A stretch of DNA of 64,000 nt from Vibrio sp. LaRot3 (GTDB lineage: Bacteria > Pseudomonadota > Gammaproteobacteria > Enterobacterales > Vibrionaceae): contig NZ_JAPPTI010000002.1 of the NCBI RefSeq assembly GCF_027587025.1, positions 310,001 through 374,000 of the forward strand. Direction: 5' to 3'. The first letter of the stretch is position 1. Every line of letters begins with the position of its first letter. Shown piece after piece: positions 8,703 to 17,832 of the stretch. A program made the position numbers and the translations under genes. A model generated the notes under the pieces. It had not been told where the DNA came from. It saw nothing but the letters and a program-made list of their open reading frames with translations, and ran no database searches.

Positions 8703-10421
8703 ATGAAAATCGCGATTATTACCGCTTGTCCAAGTGGCGTTGCTAACAGCACTATCGCCGCCGGGTTACTGGAAAAATCCGCCATTAAAAACGGACACAC
8801 TGCTTTTGTAGAAGCGCAGTCAAGTGTTATCCCTCATTCGCCGCTTACGGCTGAGCAAATCGAGCAATCTGATGTGGTGATCATTGCTGCCAGTACAGAA
8901 ATTGATGATGCGCGCTTTGTAGGTAAACAAGTTTACCGCGTTGATATTCCCCAAGTTCTCGCTAATGCCGATAACGTAATTAAAACGTCACGTGTTAAAG
9001 CAACACTACTGAAGCAAAGTAGTTCACCTACAGCAATTGCCGCTGGCAGCTCACTGGCAAGCGCAAAACGCATTGTTGCAATTACCGCTTGCCCTACCGG
9101 TGTTGCGCATACATTTATGGCGGCAGAAGCGCTAGAAGAGCACGCGACCGCTATGGGCCACCAGATCAAAGTGGAAACACGCGGCTCTGTAGGTGCTAAA
9201 AACCAGTTAAGCGCTCAGGATATTGCACAAGCCGATCTTGTGATCATCGCTGCTGATATTGAAGTACCGTTGGAGCGTTTTAATGGTAAGCGCCTATACA
9301 AAACCAGCACGGGTCTTGCGCTTAAGAAGACTCAGCAAGAGATCACTCAAGCGTTTGAACACGCGAGTGTGTTCAATGCTAGCACATCCGAATCTCAACC
9401 TGCGTCTGAAGAGAAGAAAGGCGTTTATAAACACTTAATGACCGGTGTTTCACATATGCTGCCAGTTGTGGTGGCAGGTGGTTTGATCATCGCGCTCTCT
9501 TTCGTATTTGGTATCAAAGCGTTTGAACAAGAAGGCACATTAGCTTCTGCACTAATGACAATCGGTGGTGGTTCCGCGTTTGCGTTAATGATTCCTGTGC
9601 TTGCGGGCTTTATCGCTTTCTCTATCGCTGATCGCCCTGGTCTAGCGCCGGGTCTCATTGGTGGTATGTTAGCCAGTTCGACAGGTGCAGGGTTCTTAGG
9701 TGGTATCGCGGCTGGCTTTATCGCCGGTTACAGCGCGAAACTCATCGCTGATAAAGTGCAATTACCACAATCGATGGAAGCACTGAAACCGATTTTAATT
9801 ATCCCGTTTATTGCGAGCTTGTTTACTGGTCTTGTGATGATTTACATCGTTGGCGGCCCAGTTGCAGGCATCATGGCATCGATGACCGAGTTCCTAAACA
9901 ACATGGGATCTGCCAACGCGGTACTGCTGGGTGTCGTTCTTGGTGCAATGATGTGCTTCGACTTAGGTGGCCCAATCAACAAAGCCGCTTATACATTTGG
10001 TGTAGGCCTACTTGCTTCACAAACTTACGCGCCAATGGCAGCAATCATGGCGGCAGGTATGGTACCAGCGTTGGGCATGGGCTTGGCGACTTTCCTTGCT
10101 AAAGATAAGTTCGAGAAAGGTGAGCAAGAAGCAGGTAAAGCTTCTTTCGTTCTAGGCCTTTGCTTTATCTCTGAAGGTGCGATTCCATTTGCAGCGAAAG
10201 ATCCAATGCGCGTGATTCCTGCCTGTATGGTCGGCGGTGCATTGACTGGTGCACTTTCAATGCTTGTCGGCGCGAAGCTGATGGCCCCACATGGCGGTTT
10301 GTTCGTATTATTGATTCCAAACGCGATTACACCAGTATTCATGTACTTGGTAGCAATTGCCGCAGGTACTGCTGTTACGGGCCTTAGCTATGCTTTCCTA
10401 AAGCAACGTTCACAGAAATAA
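8703..10421 (+). CDS. fruA: Fructose PTS permease FruA (EIIB'BC)
   Basis: A 572-residue membrane transporter that takes up and phosphorylates fructose at C1. There are two tandem EIIB domains: the first has TACPSGVANS and the second TACPTGVAHT, which carries the phosphorylated Cys. This duplicated IIB'-IIB layout matches E. coli FruA. From about residue 235 the EIIC domain contains many membrane helices, including GVSHMLPVVVAGGLIIALS and the conserved FDLGGPINKAAY loop. It begins 15 nt after fruK with an AAAGG ribosome site. Downstream is a strong terminator, closing the fruBKA operon. Confidence 0.97.
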   Translation: MKIAIITACPSGVANSTIAAGLLEKSAIKNGHTAFVEAQSSVIPHSPLTAEQIEQSDVVIIAASTEIDDARFVGKQVYRVDIPQVLANADNVIKTSRVKATLLKQSSSPTAIAAGSSLASAKRIVAITACPTGVAHTFMAAEALEEHATAMGHQIKVETRGSVGAKNQLSAQDIAQADLVIIAADIEVPLERFNGKRLYKTSTGLALKKTQQEITQAFEHASVFNASTSESQPASEEKKGVYKHLMTGVSHMLPVVVAGGLIIALSFVFGIKAFEQEGTLASALMTIGGGSAFALMIPVLAGFIAFSIADRPGLAPGLIGGMLASSTGAGFLGGIAAGFIAGYSAKLIADKVQLPQSMEALKPILIIPFIASLFTGLVMIYIVGGPVAGIMASMTEFLNNMGSANAVLLGVVLGAMMCFDLGGPINKAAYTFGVGLLASQTYAPMAAIMAAGMVPALGMGLATFLAKDKFEKGEQEAGKASFVLGLCFISEGAIPFAAKDPMRVIPACMVGGALTGALSMLVGAKLMAPHGGLFVLLIPNAITPVFMYLVAIAAGTAVTGLSYAFLKQRSQK

Positions 10422-10440
10422 ACACTGATTAATAGAAACT

Positions 10441-10470
10441 AAAAAGCACCTCAAATGAGGTGCTTTTTTT
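10441..10470. terminator. Bidirectional terminator after fruA
   Basis: AAAAAGCACCTC and GAGGTGCTTTTT form a 12-bp stem around an AAAT loop, with A-run and T-run on either side. It can serve both fruA and the convergent small periplasmic gene. Confidence 0.92.
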
Positions 10471-10488
10471 ATTCATCAAACGCTTCGA

Positions 10489-10788
10489 TTAGTTATCAAT
10501 GCGAATCGCTTGACGGTCAACGTAAACGTTGTTGCCTGTTTTCAACTCAACTTCAACGTAGCCAAGTTTCGGGAATTTTTTAACCAATTCACCACGACGT
10601 TTGCGATCAGTTACCTTACAACCGTCAGGTAGGTTTACCAAATTAGTGCGGTCTTTACGCTTCATGAATGCGTTCATTGCACTTTGAGAATGACAGAACA
10701 CACGTTTCTTCTCAATAACTACATCAACGTTAGCCATCGCTGAAAAAGAAAATGATAGACCTAAAACAACTAATGCTAATTTCTTCAT
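10489..10788 (-). CDS. Small periplasmic protein, unknown function
   Basis: A 99-residue protein with a signal peptide (MKKLALVVLGLSFSFSAMA, cleavage after AMA). The mature part of about 80 residues is very basic (KKRVF, MKRKDRTN, DRKRRGELVKKF) and has two Cys, in VFCHSQ and DGCKVTD, which could form a disulfide in the periplasm. The final segment, YVEVELKTGNNVYVDRQAIRI, looks like an SH3-like or small beta fold, but I cannot assign a family. Good AGGG ribosome site. It is monocistronic, converging on fruA and diverging from glgC. Confidence 0.75.
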   Translation of the reverse strand: MKKLALVVLGLSFSFSAMANVDVVIEKKRVFCHSQSAMNAFMKRKDRTNLVNLPDGCKVTDRKRRGELVKKFPKLGYVEVELKTGNNVYVDRQAIRIDN

Positions 10789-10912
10789 TTTTAAACCCTA
10801 TTTATTTGGTATGCCGTTCCAATATATCAAAACAAAATTATAAAGAACAGCGTTTCTTTTAAATTAGGCCTAATTTTGCACAAAACTGGAACTAATCCTC
10901 CACCTCATTTTG

Positions 10913-10936
10913 GTGCAACACGCACTAGCGTTGCAC
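10913..10936. promoter_or_regulatory. Inverted repeat upstream of glgC
   Basis: GTGCAAC and GTTGCAC are perfect 7-bp arms 10 nt apart, 119-142 nt upstream of the glgC ATG. It may be an operator for glgC or the divergent small gene. The binding protein is unknown. Confidence 0.4.
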
Positions 10937-11054
10937 AAGATTGCGACAATGGTTGCTATTCCCTACTCCAAATGTTTATAAAAACCAGTCACTTCCAATG
11001 TGGTCTATTTCTTGTACTACTCTGGTAGAACATTCCGAAATATAGGGAGATACC

Positions 11055-12269
11055 ATGCAAGATGTGCTGACCGTTGTACTCGCCGGAGGCGTAGGCTCAA
11101 GATTGAGCCCCCTTACCGATGACCGAGCGAAACCTGCCGTTCCTTTTGGAGGTAAATATCGCATCATCGACTTCACGTTAACCAACTGTTTGCACTCAGG
11201 CTTACGTCGTATTTTGGTTCTTACGCAATATAAATCCCACTCATTACAAAAACACTTACGCGATGGCTGGTCTATTTTTAATCCCGAGCTTGGTGAGTTT
11301 GTTTCAGTTGTCCCTCCCCAAATGCGCGGGGGTGGTAAATGGTATGAAGGTACAGCGGATGCGATTTATCACAACTTGTGGTTGCTCGACCGTAGCGAAG
11401 CGAAATATGTCGTGGTGCTCTCTGGCGATCACATCTATCGCATGGACTATGCGGCCATGATTGAAGAGCACAAACGTAATAACGCTAAGCTGACCATTGC
11501 CAGCATGGAAGTGAACAAAGAAGATGCCAAACAATTTGGCGTGATCAATACAACTGAGAGCGGCGTGGTTACTGAATTTATTGAAAAGCCCGACAACCCA
11601 CCCACACTCAACAGCCACTCGAACCGCAGCATGGTTTCGATGGGAATCTATGTATTTGATGTCGAAGTGTTACGCGAAGCACTAGAAACAGATGCAACAC
11701 TCGATGCCTCAAGCCATGATTTTGGCAAAGACATCATCCCCAAACTTATCGATTCTCAGCAAGTTTACGCCCACCAATTTTGCAATGATTTAGGTCGTGT
11801 CGCCGTTGACTGTTATTGGCGCGATGTCGGTACTATTGATTCATTTTATGAAGCAAATATGGATCTATTAAAGCCGATTCCGCCCATGAACTTATATCAA
11901 AAAGACTGGGCGATTCGTACTTATGAGCGCCAATACCCACCAGCTCGAACTGTGTCATCAGAAACGGGAAACGAAGGCATATTTATCAACTCAATTATTG
12001 CCAATGGGGTTATCAATTCGGGAGGATCTGTTCAACATTCGGTAGTGTCAGCCAACGTGCGTATTAATGATGCCGCGACCGTGGTCGATAGTATTTTATT
12101 TGATGACGTTCAGGTGGGCGAAGGATGCCAACTGATCAACTGTATCGTCGACAAACATGTTCGTATCCCACCTAGAACGCAAATTGGGCTTAATCGAGTC
12201 GAAGATGCCAAGCGATTCCATATCTCTGAAAACGGTATTGTTGTCATACCGGAGAGTTATCAGTTCTAA
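11055..12269 (+). CDS. glgC: Glucose-1-phosphate adenylyltransferase GlgC
   Basis: ADP-glucose pyrophosphorylase of 404 residues, the first committed step of glycogen synthesis (glucose-1-phosphate plus ATP to ADP-glucose). The N-terminal nucleotidyltransferase domain shows VLAGGVGSRLSPLTDDRAKP and KYRIIDFTLTN; SGDHIYRMDY carries the catalytic Asp; FIEKPDNP binds glucose-1-phosphate. The C-terminal left-handed beta-helix has hexapeptide-like repeats (IIANGVINSGGSVQHSVVS, VVDSILFDDVQVGEGCQL). Ribosome site AGGGAGA is 6 nt before ATG. No other glg genes are adjacent; vibrios often carry more than one glgC, so this may be a second copy (inference). Confidence 0.96.
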   Translation: MQDVLTVVLAGGVGSRLSPLTDDRAKPAVPFGGKYRIIDFTLTNCLHSGLRRILVLTQYKSHSLQKHLRDGWSIFNPELGEFVSVVPPQMRGGGKWYEGTADAIYHNLWLLDRSEAKYVVVLSGDHIYRMDYAAMIEEHKRNNAKLTIASMEVNKEDAKQFGVINTTESGVVTEFIEKPDNPPTLNSHSNRSMVSMGIYVFDVEVLREALETDATLDASSHDFGKDIIPKLIDSQQVYAHQFCNDLGRVAVDCYWRDVGTIDSFYEANMDLLKPIPPMNLYQKDWAIRTYERQYPPARTVSSETGNEGIFINSIIANGVINSGGSVQHSVVSANVRINDAATVVDSILFDDVQVGEGCQLINCIVDKHVRIPPRTQIGLNRVEDAKRFHISENGIVVIPESYQF

Positions 12270-12274
12270 ACAAA

Positions 12275-12301
12275 ACACCCTCTAACATTGTTAGAGGGTG
12301 T
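12275..12301. terminator. 12-bp hairpin after glgC
   Basis: ACACCCTCTAAC-ATT-GTTAGAGGGTGT is a perfect 12-bp hairpin 6 nt after the glgC stop. There is no T-run on the + strand, so it is either a weak or factor-assisted terminator or a 3'-end stabiliser. Confidence 0.55.
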
Positions 12302-12630
12302 CGAAGAAGATTGACTAGATCTCCTATAGGGGACGTTCAGTATGGACAAAAATAACTCAATTAAAAACAGCAATTTTGTAAACTATTTTTTCCCTATTTA
12401 GTTTTGACATGGCACTTGTATTCGTGCCCCTCAGTCCCTATCTTAACTTTATGTTTAGGCCACTCAATCGTCGTTGATCAATCTACCACTCAACGTCGTA
12501 GAAGCTTGAATGTCGATAAATCAAATAACACTAACAATAACGCGACTCTATGATTGAACGCTAGTTTGCCTAAAACCAGCAGATTACCGCTTGCATCGAG
12601 TTCGAAATTACACTCTACGAGGTAATGTCC
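12302..12630. other. Gap between glgC and the alcohol dehydrogenase gene
   Basis: About 330 nt without a supported gene. A plausible -35-like TTGACA lies at 12405-12410. An antisense open frame running into the dehydrogenase gene has no ribosome site and is not called. Nothing else is seen. Confidence 0.5.
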
Positions 12631-13779
12631 ATGCAGTTCTCCTACTCTAACCCTACTCACATCTATTTTGGCCAAGGTCAAATCAGCGCAATTTCAACCG
12701 CCATTGAAAACAGTTCGAAAGTATTAGTGATCTACGGTGGTGGCTCAATTAAGAAAAATGGTGTTTATGAGCAAGTAACCAAAGCACTTGAAGGACATCA
12801 ATGGCTTGAGTTTTCAGGTGTAGAGCCAAACCCAACCAAAGAAACTTTGGATAAAGCCGTTGCGATGGTCAAAGAGCACAACATCGACTTTATCCTGGCT
12901 GTTGGCGGTGGTTCAGTGATTGATGGCAGTAAGTATGTTGCCGCTGCCGCAAAATATGATGGCGACGGCTGGGATATTATGGTGGGTAAACATGCCGTGA
13001 CGAGTGCCACTCCACTTGGTGCGATTTTAACCCTTCCTGCAACAGGTTCAGAATCAAACTCAGGCGCAGTTATTACCAAAGCAGAAACTCAAGACAAACT
13101 TCCGTTCATGTCTGCGCACGTTCAGCCAGTATTCGCGGTGATGGACCCTGATGTAATGAAAACTCTGCCAGAGCGTCAGTTACTCAACGGCTTAGTGGAT
13201 GCATGGGTACACGTTTGTGAACAATACTTAACCTTTGACCATGGCGCTATGGTTCAAGATGGTTACGCTGAAGCGTTACTTCGCAATCTAAAACACTTAG
13301 GTAGTGAGTTCGCAGAGCGCGATAACGATCAATGGCGTGCAAACCTAATGTGGACAGCAAACCAAGCGCTCAATGGTTTGATCGGTTCAGGTGTTCCTCA
13401 TGACTGGGCAACCCATATGATTGGCCATGAGCTAACTGCACTATGGCATGTAGACCACGCACGCTCACTTGCGATCGTTCAACCTCATCTTCTTCGCAAT
13501 CAGCTCGAGAGCAAAAAAGCGAAATTAGAACAATTGGGGCGAAACGTGTTTGATTTACCTGCAAGTGATGACTTAGCGCTGAAAACCATTGAACAGATCG
13601 AAGCGTTCTATCATAGCCTTGGCGTTGATACGACATTCAACGGTTATGAAAATGATAAGCAAAGTGCTATCGATGCCGTTATCAACCAACTTAAAAAGCA
13701 TGGCATGGTTGCATTAGGTGAAAAACAAGCGATTAGCTTGGAGCAATCTCGCCAAATCCTAGAAGATGCGATCGTGTAA
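12631..13779 (+). CDS. Iron-containing alcohol dehydrogenase / aldehyde reductase, YqhD-like
   Basis: A group III metal-dependent dehydrogenase of 382 residues. The N-terminal dinucleotide-binding half has GGGSIKKNGVY and AVGGGSVIDGSKY; the C-terminal metal-binding half has the Asp/His ligands in GLVDAWVHVCEQ and VPHDWATHMIGHELTALWHVDHA. The segment around HDWATHMIGHELTA is very close to E. coli YqhD, an NADPH-dependent reductase of short aldehydes including methylglyoxal-type electrophiles. ATG 12631 is preferred over ATG 12625 because CGAGG at 12618-12622 gives 8-nt spacing. Monocistronic, closed by a bidirectional terminator. The natural substrate is unknown; a link with the methylglyoxal synthase 4 kb away is only suggestive. 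Confidence 0.9.
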   Translation: MQFSYSNPTHIYFGQGQISAISTAIENSSKVLVIYGGGSIKKNGVYEQVTKALEGHQWLEFSGVEPNPTKETLDKAVAMVKEHNIDFILAVGGGSVIDGSKYVAAAAKYDGDGWDIMVGKHAVTSATPLGAILTLPATGSESNSGAVITKAETQDKLPFMSAHVQPVFAVMDPDVMKTLPERQLLNGLVDAWVHVCEQYLTFDHGAMVQDGYAEALLRNLKHLGSEFAERDNDQWRANLMWTANQALNGLIGSGVPHDWATHMIGHELTALWHVDHARSLAIVQPHLLRNQLESKKAKLEQLGRNVFDLPASDDLALKTIEQIEAFYHSLGVDTTFNGYENDKQSAIDAVINQLKKHGMVALGEKQAISLEQSRQILEDAIV

Positions 13780-13805
13780 GCATAGAGCTTCAATAACCAC
13801 ATAGT

Positions 13806-13836
13806 AATAGAGCCAGCAATTCGCTGGCTCTATTTT
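13806..13836. terminator. Bidirectional terminator between dehydrogenase gene and torS
   Basis: AATAGAGCCAGC and GCTGGCTCTATT form a 12-bp stem around AATTC, followed by TTGTTT. It lies between two convergent genes. Confidence 0.88.
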
Positions 13837-13859
13837 GTTTACACTATATATAGCGTCGA

Positions 13860-16745
13860 TCAACTGACCGCAGATAACAGAGCCAGTTTCGATTGCTGAA
13901 CCAGATCGACTAATGCGTCTTTTCTTTGTTGATACGCTTCAAGTGGTGCTGGATCTTTTTCAATTTGCAGGCAAATGTCATGTAAGGCTAATAATCCCAA
14001 ACTGCCTGATGAGCCTTTCAACTTATGGGCAATCTGTTTTATTTGTATTGCATTATCACGCTCTTCTGCCTGTGATAATTCTTGAAGCATTTCATCACTA
14101 CCATCAACAAATAGCGTGATAATTTGTTCCATCTTCGCTTTACCAAGCACGGCTAAATCATCTTGAATAATGCGCTCATTAAGTAATTGCACTGTCATCT
14201 CTTTTTCCGGTTTTGGTTCACTAAGTGCTAAGTTTGTCGTTAACGTTTTTCCGTCTAAGTGGCTTTGAATCAATCGACAAAGCGCGTCTTTATCGAGTGG
14301 CTTCGGTAAGTAACCATCAAAACCTGCCGCAAGGTAGCTCTCTACTTCTTCATTATAGACATGGGCAGAAACGGCAATAAAAGGAATAATACTTTGTTGC
14401 TTCGTTTGCTCTAGATGACGCAACTCACCCAGTAACTCCATCCCATCGCAATCTGGTAAATTGATATCTAGCAACGCGATATCGAATATCTGCTCTGCAA
14501 ACAAGGCTTTTGCTTGCGCGCCATCTTCAGCAATCACCACCTGATGGCCAAGTTTTTGCAAGAACCCTTCTGCCACTACTTGGTTTACTGGATTATCTTC
14601 GACCAATAGTACTTTAGCTGAAGTAATACATTCAGAAGCGAGTTCTTTCTTGGTCACCTCTTTACCTTCCGCGAGAGGGATTGAGAACCAGAAACGGCTG
14701 CCTTGTCCCATTTGGCTTTCTACTTCAAGCTTGCCACCCATGGCTTCAACAATCCGCTGGCTAATAGCGAGGCCCAACCCTGTGCCCCCTTTACTGCCTA
14801 AGCCGCCAGATGCTTGAGTAAAGGCATCAAAGAGAGTCTCGATTTCTTTGTCTGAAATACCAATGCCGCTGTCTGATACTTCAAATAGCACATGCTTTTC
14901 ATCTTCATCGAGTGATACGTAAATATCGACATGACCTTGGTCAGTAAATTTAATCGCATTGCCCACTAAATTGGTCATGACTTGGCTGATACGTGTGACA
15001 TCACCATACCAAAACGGTGCGACATCACTTTCAATCACACAGCTCAAGTCCAACTGCTTCTCTTGCGCTCTACCCATTAACAGCTGATGAATGTCTTCAA
15101 CCATATGATGTAGATTGAAATCGACCGGACGGATCTCAAGGTGTCCTGCTTCAATTTTTGAGTAATCAAGTACGTCATTTAAGATTGCCATGAGGTTTTT
15201 GCCGCTGCGATTAATAATGTCCACGTAGTAAGACTGCTGATTATTCAAGCCTTCATCTTTTAGTAGACGCGCTGTGCCCAGCACGCCATTCATCGGGGTA
15301 CGAATTTCATGGCTCATGGTGGCTAGGAATGCCGACTTCGCTCGGCTCGCCTGCTCCGCTTCTTGGCGCGCTTTATTGTGATTTATTACTTCTTGATTCA
15401 ATCGCGTATTCGCTTGTTGCAACTGATAGGTGCGCTCTGTGATCAATTGTTCTAATTGACCTTTATGTTCTTCTAACTCGCGTTTGGCCTTAATCTCGCT
15501 CTCCGCAACGACTTTAAGCGCCTGCGCTGTGTTTCGCGCGGTAATGATTGCTTGCCCCATATGTGCCAACTCATCGTTACCTTTAACGGTGATATCGACT
15601 TTAAGCTGACCTTGCGCTATCGAAAGTAGCGCTGATGAATACTCTGCTAGGCGCTTTAATACCGAGACATAAACCACTTTCCAAACGATCACGACTACGA
15701 TCACCATACCCAATACAGTGATGATGGTCAGTGAAAGCTGAGCATAATCAAGGGTTGTTTTGAGCTCTTCAACCGCTTCTGTTGTGGTTAAGTTAGAGTC
15801 ATCGACCAATTTATTTACCGTGGCGTTCAAAGTAGAAAACTGGGTCAATGTATCTTGCATAAGCTGTTGTGAAAGACGGTCGTTATCGTGACGCTGTAAC
15901 AATACGTCAAATACCACTTCACGCTTCTCAAGCTTATGCAGCAAATCCGACATTTGGACTGAACGAGTTGGGTCTTCTACCGCTTTAACCCTGCGCTGCA
16001 TTATAGATAGGTTGTCTTTGAACTGGTCACGAATCGTGTACAAGCGCTCAAGGTCAGAGATGGTTCTCACCTCTTCAATATGATTGAGCATTTGAAACGC
16101 CATCAAGTGAAGCTCATGCAGACGTTCAGCCAAATCAAGGTCAACTTCAACCAAGGCGTCCAATGCTTGGTACGCTTTACCCGTTTGCTTTTTTGCTAAC
16201 AAATCATAAATGTGAGTGACGTTTGCAACTGCGATAGTACTGGTATTGGAAACTTGAGTTCGGGTGAGCTGTTCAAGCTCTTGCGCTAATGTACGCATCT
16301 CCTTGGTGCGAACAGCAAGATCTTGCTCTAGGAATAATTTCTTTTCCACCACGACACCCAGTTGGCTAAGTGTGTCTATGACTTTCTGTACATCATTCTC
16401 AAGCGTAGAAAGCAGTTGCGAGTCAAATGAATCTGACCCTAACTGCTTAATGTGAGTAAGTAAGGCTTCGAGCTGCGAGAAAAGTACTTGGCCCGATTCT
16501 TTGCGTTGCGCTTCATTCTTCGCATTAGAAAGCGTCTGTACCGAAGCGATGATGCGAGAGCTGAGCTCCGCGACTTGGCGAGCTTCAATCATCGAAGGGA
16601 TGGCTGAGTTCACGACGTTACGCTCTGTTTTCGCTACAGAGGAAAAGCCAAATACACCGATCACCGATGACAATAATACCAACAAGGCCATCGCGAGAAA
16701 GGCAAATAACAGCTTGCGACCAATACTGGCTTTAGCGAGTAACAT
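13860..16745 (-). CDS. torS: TorS-type hybrid sensor histidine kinase
   Basis: A 961-residue tripartite sensor kinase. In order: transmembrane helix 1 (about 10-32), a long periplasmic helical-bundle sensor of roughly 300 residues, transmembrane helix 2 (about 333-355), HAMP with a coiled coil, a HisKA domain with the phosphorylated His in MSHEIRTPMNG, an HATPase with NLVGNAIKF and GTGLGLAIS, a receiver with the Asp in IALLDINLPD, and an Hpt domain with the His in IAHKLKGSSGSLG. This order and length match TorS, which senses TMAO through TorT and feeds TorR to switch on TMAO respiration. It diverges from torT across 79 nt. No torR or torCA lies within the window, so the response regulator is encoded elsewhere. 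LuxN/LuxQ-like kinases lack this Hpt. Confidence 0.9.
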   Translation of the reverse strand: MLLAKASIGRKLLFAFLAMALLVLLSSVIGVFGFSSVAKTERNVVNSAIPSMIEARQVAELSSRIIASVQTLSNAKNEAQRKESGQVLFSQLEALLTHIKQLGSDSFDSQLLSTLENDVQKVIDTLSQLGVVVEKKLFLEQDLAVRTKEMRTLAQELEQLTRTQVSNTSTIAVANVTHIYDLLAKKQTGKAYQALDALVEVDLDLAERLHELHLMAFQMLNHIEEVRTISDLERLYTIRDQFKDNLSIMQRRVKAVEDPTRSVQMSDLLHKLEKREVVFDVLLQRHDNDRLSQQLMQDTLTQFSTLNATVNKLVDDSNLTTTEAVEELKTTLDYAQLSLTIITVLGMVIVVVIVWKVVYVSVLKRLAEYSSALLSIAQGQLKVDITVKGNDELAHMGQAIITARNTAQALKVVAESEIKAKRELEEHKGQLEQLITERTYQLQQANTRLNQEVINHNKARQEAEQASRAKSAFLATMSHEIRTPMNGVLGTARLLKDEGLNNQQSYYVDIINRSGKNLMAILNDVLDYSKIEAGHLEIRPVDFNLHHMVEDIHQLLMGRAQEKQLDLSCVIESDVAPFWYGDVTRISQVMTNLVGNAIKFTDQGHVDIYVSLDEDEKHVLFEVSDSGIGISDKEIETLFDAFTQASGGLGSKGGTGLGLAISQRIVEAMGGKLEVESQMGQGSRFWFSIPLAEGKEVTKKELASECITSAKVLLVEDNPVNQVVAEGFLQKLGHQVVIAEDGAQAKALFAEQIFDIALLDINLPDCDGMELLGELRHLEQTKQQSIIPFIAVSAHVYNEEVESYLAAGFDGYLPKPLDKDALCRLIQSHLDGKTLTTNLALSEPKPEKEMTVQLLNERIIQDDLAVLGKAKMEQIITLFVDGSDEMLQELSQAEERDNAIQIKQIAHKLKGSSGSLGLLALHDICLQIEKDPAPLEAYQQRKDALVDLVQQSKLALLSAVS

Positions 16746-16769
16746 TCAAATTCATCACTTCTTAACTCT

Positions 16770-16790
16770 CAGAATATGCGCTATATTCTG
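16770..16790. promoter_or_regulatory. Perfect inverted repeat between torS and torT
   Basis: CAGAATAT-GCGCT-ATATTCTG, 8-bp arms with a 5-nt spacer, sits 25 nt from the torS ATG and 34 nt from the torT ATG, in the only gap shared by both. It is likely an operator or part of overlapping divergent promoters. It does not resemble the decameric TorR box (CTGTTCATAT). Confidence 0.5.
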
Positions 16791-16824
16791 CAATGTTTAC
16801 ACTATTTTATCCAACGAAAACCGC

Positions 16825-17823
16825 ATGCCATTACCTATTGCCCGCAAAACATTGCGCACTTTTATCCTGCTTTTCGCCGGACTGACCTGCTCGACGAGTC
16901 TTTTCGCCAAAGAGCCGCATAAAGTATGCGCGATCTATCCGCACTTGAAAGACTCATACTGGCTTTCTGTTAACTATGGCATGGTTGACGAAGCTCGCAA
17001 GCTGGGCGTCGATTTACGCGTTCTTGAAGCTGGTGGCTACCCGCATCACGATAAACAACAGCAACAGTTGTCTCTGTGCACCCGCTGGGGCGCAGATGCC
17101 ATCATACTTGGTACGGTCGCGCCAGAGCTATATTTCAGCTCACTCAAGCAATATGTTGGCAACACACCCGTTTTTGCCACCGTGAACAAACTATTGGTCG
17201 ATAACACGAACCACCAAGTACTGAAAGGTGAAGTCGGTGTTGATTGGTACTGGATGGGATACTACACAGGCAAGTACCTGAAAGATAAACACCCTAAAGG
17301 TTCGGGCAAAACGAACATCGTCATTTTGCCAGGGCCAAAATCAAGCGGCGGTACCAAACCTGTCATGGTGGGTCTAATCGCAGCGCTGAAAGAAAGTGAT
17401 ATCAATATTCTTGATACCTTCTGGGCTGACAACGACAAAGAGCTTCAGCGTAATTTAGTCCAGCAAACCATCGACAACTACGACGTCGATTATATTGTTG
17501 GTAGTGCCGTGGCGATTGAAGCGGCAATCAGTGAGCTTCGCGCTGCCAATAAATCCGACCAAATTGGTTTAGTGTCTACCTATCTCAGTCATGGTGTATA
17601 TCGTGGATTACTACGCAAACGCGTTGAGTTTGCTCCAACAGATAAAATGGTACTGCAAGGCCGTCTATCCATGAGACAAGCCATTGCCTATCTTAACGAA
17701 ACTCCTTTTAAAAAGATCGAAGCACCGATTATTGAAGCTTTGACACCCAATAACCTTAACCCTACCGTTGTGGCAGACTCGCTTTCTCCTTCAGAGTATC
17801 GCCCAACTTTCTATACAAACTAG
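16825..17823 (+). CDS. torT: TMAO-sensing periplasmic binding protein TorT
   Basis: A 332-residue periplasmic binding protein of the sugar-binding (ribose-type) fold that presents TMAO status to TorS. It starts MPLPIARKTLRTFILLFAG with a signal peptide ending near LFA, then HKVCAIYPHLKDSYWLSVNYG, the typical TorT opening. Visible family elements are AGGYPH, CTRWGADAIILGTVAPEL and VGVDWYWMGYYTGKYL, which contributes the ligand-pocket aromatic residues. ATG 16825 gives a proper signal peptide; longer readings overlap torS antisense and are rejected. The gene runs opposite to torS, as a sensing pair. Methylglyoxal synthase follows only 9 nt after the stop. Confidence 0.92.
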   Translation: MPLPIARKTLRTFILLFAGLTCSTSLFAKEPHKVCAIYPHLKDSYWLSVNYGMVDEARKLGVDLRVLEAGGYPHHDKQQQQLSLCTRWGADAIILGTVAPELYFSSLKQYVGNTPVFATVNKLLVDNTNHQVLKGEVGVDWYWMGYYTGKYLKDKHPKGSGKTNIVILPGPKSSGGTKPVMVGLIAALKESDINILDTFWADNDKELQRNLVQQTIDNYDVDYIVGSAVAIEAAISELRAANKSDQIGLVSTYLSHGVYRGLLRKRVEFAPTDKMVLQGRLSMRQAIAYLNETPFKKIEAPIIEALTPNNLNPTVVADSLSPSEYRPTFYTN

Positions 17824-17832
17824 GACGTATTA

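Noticed and set aside
12490..12681. 63-codon antisense frame before the YqhD-like gene
   Set aside because: No ribosome site; it overlaps the real gene's start and is rich in unlikely residues for an independent protein.
16501..16824. Extended N-terminus for TorT
   Set aside because: It is antisense to torS coding sequence; ATG 16825 gives a proper signal peptide.
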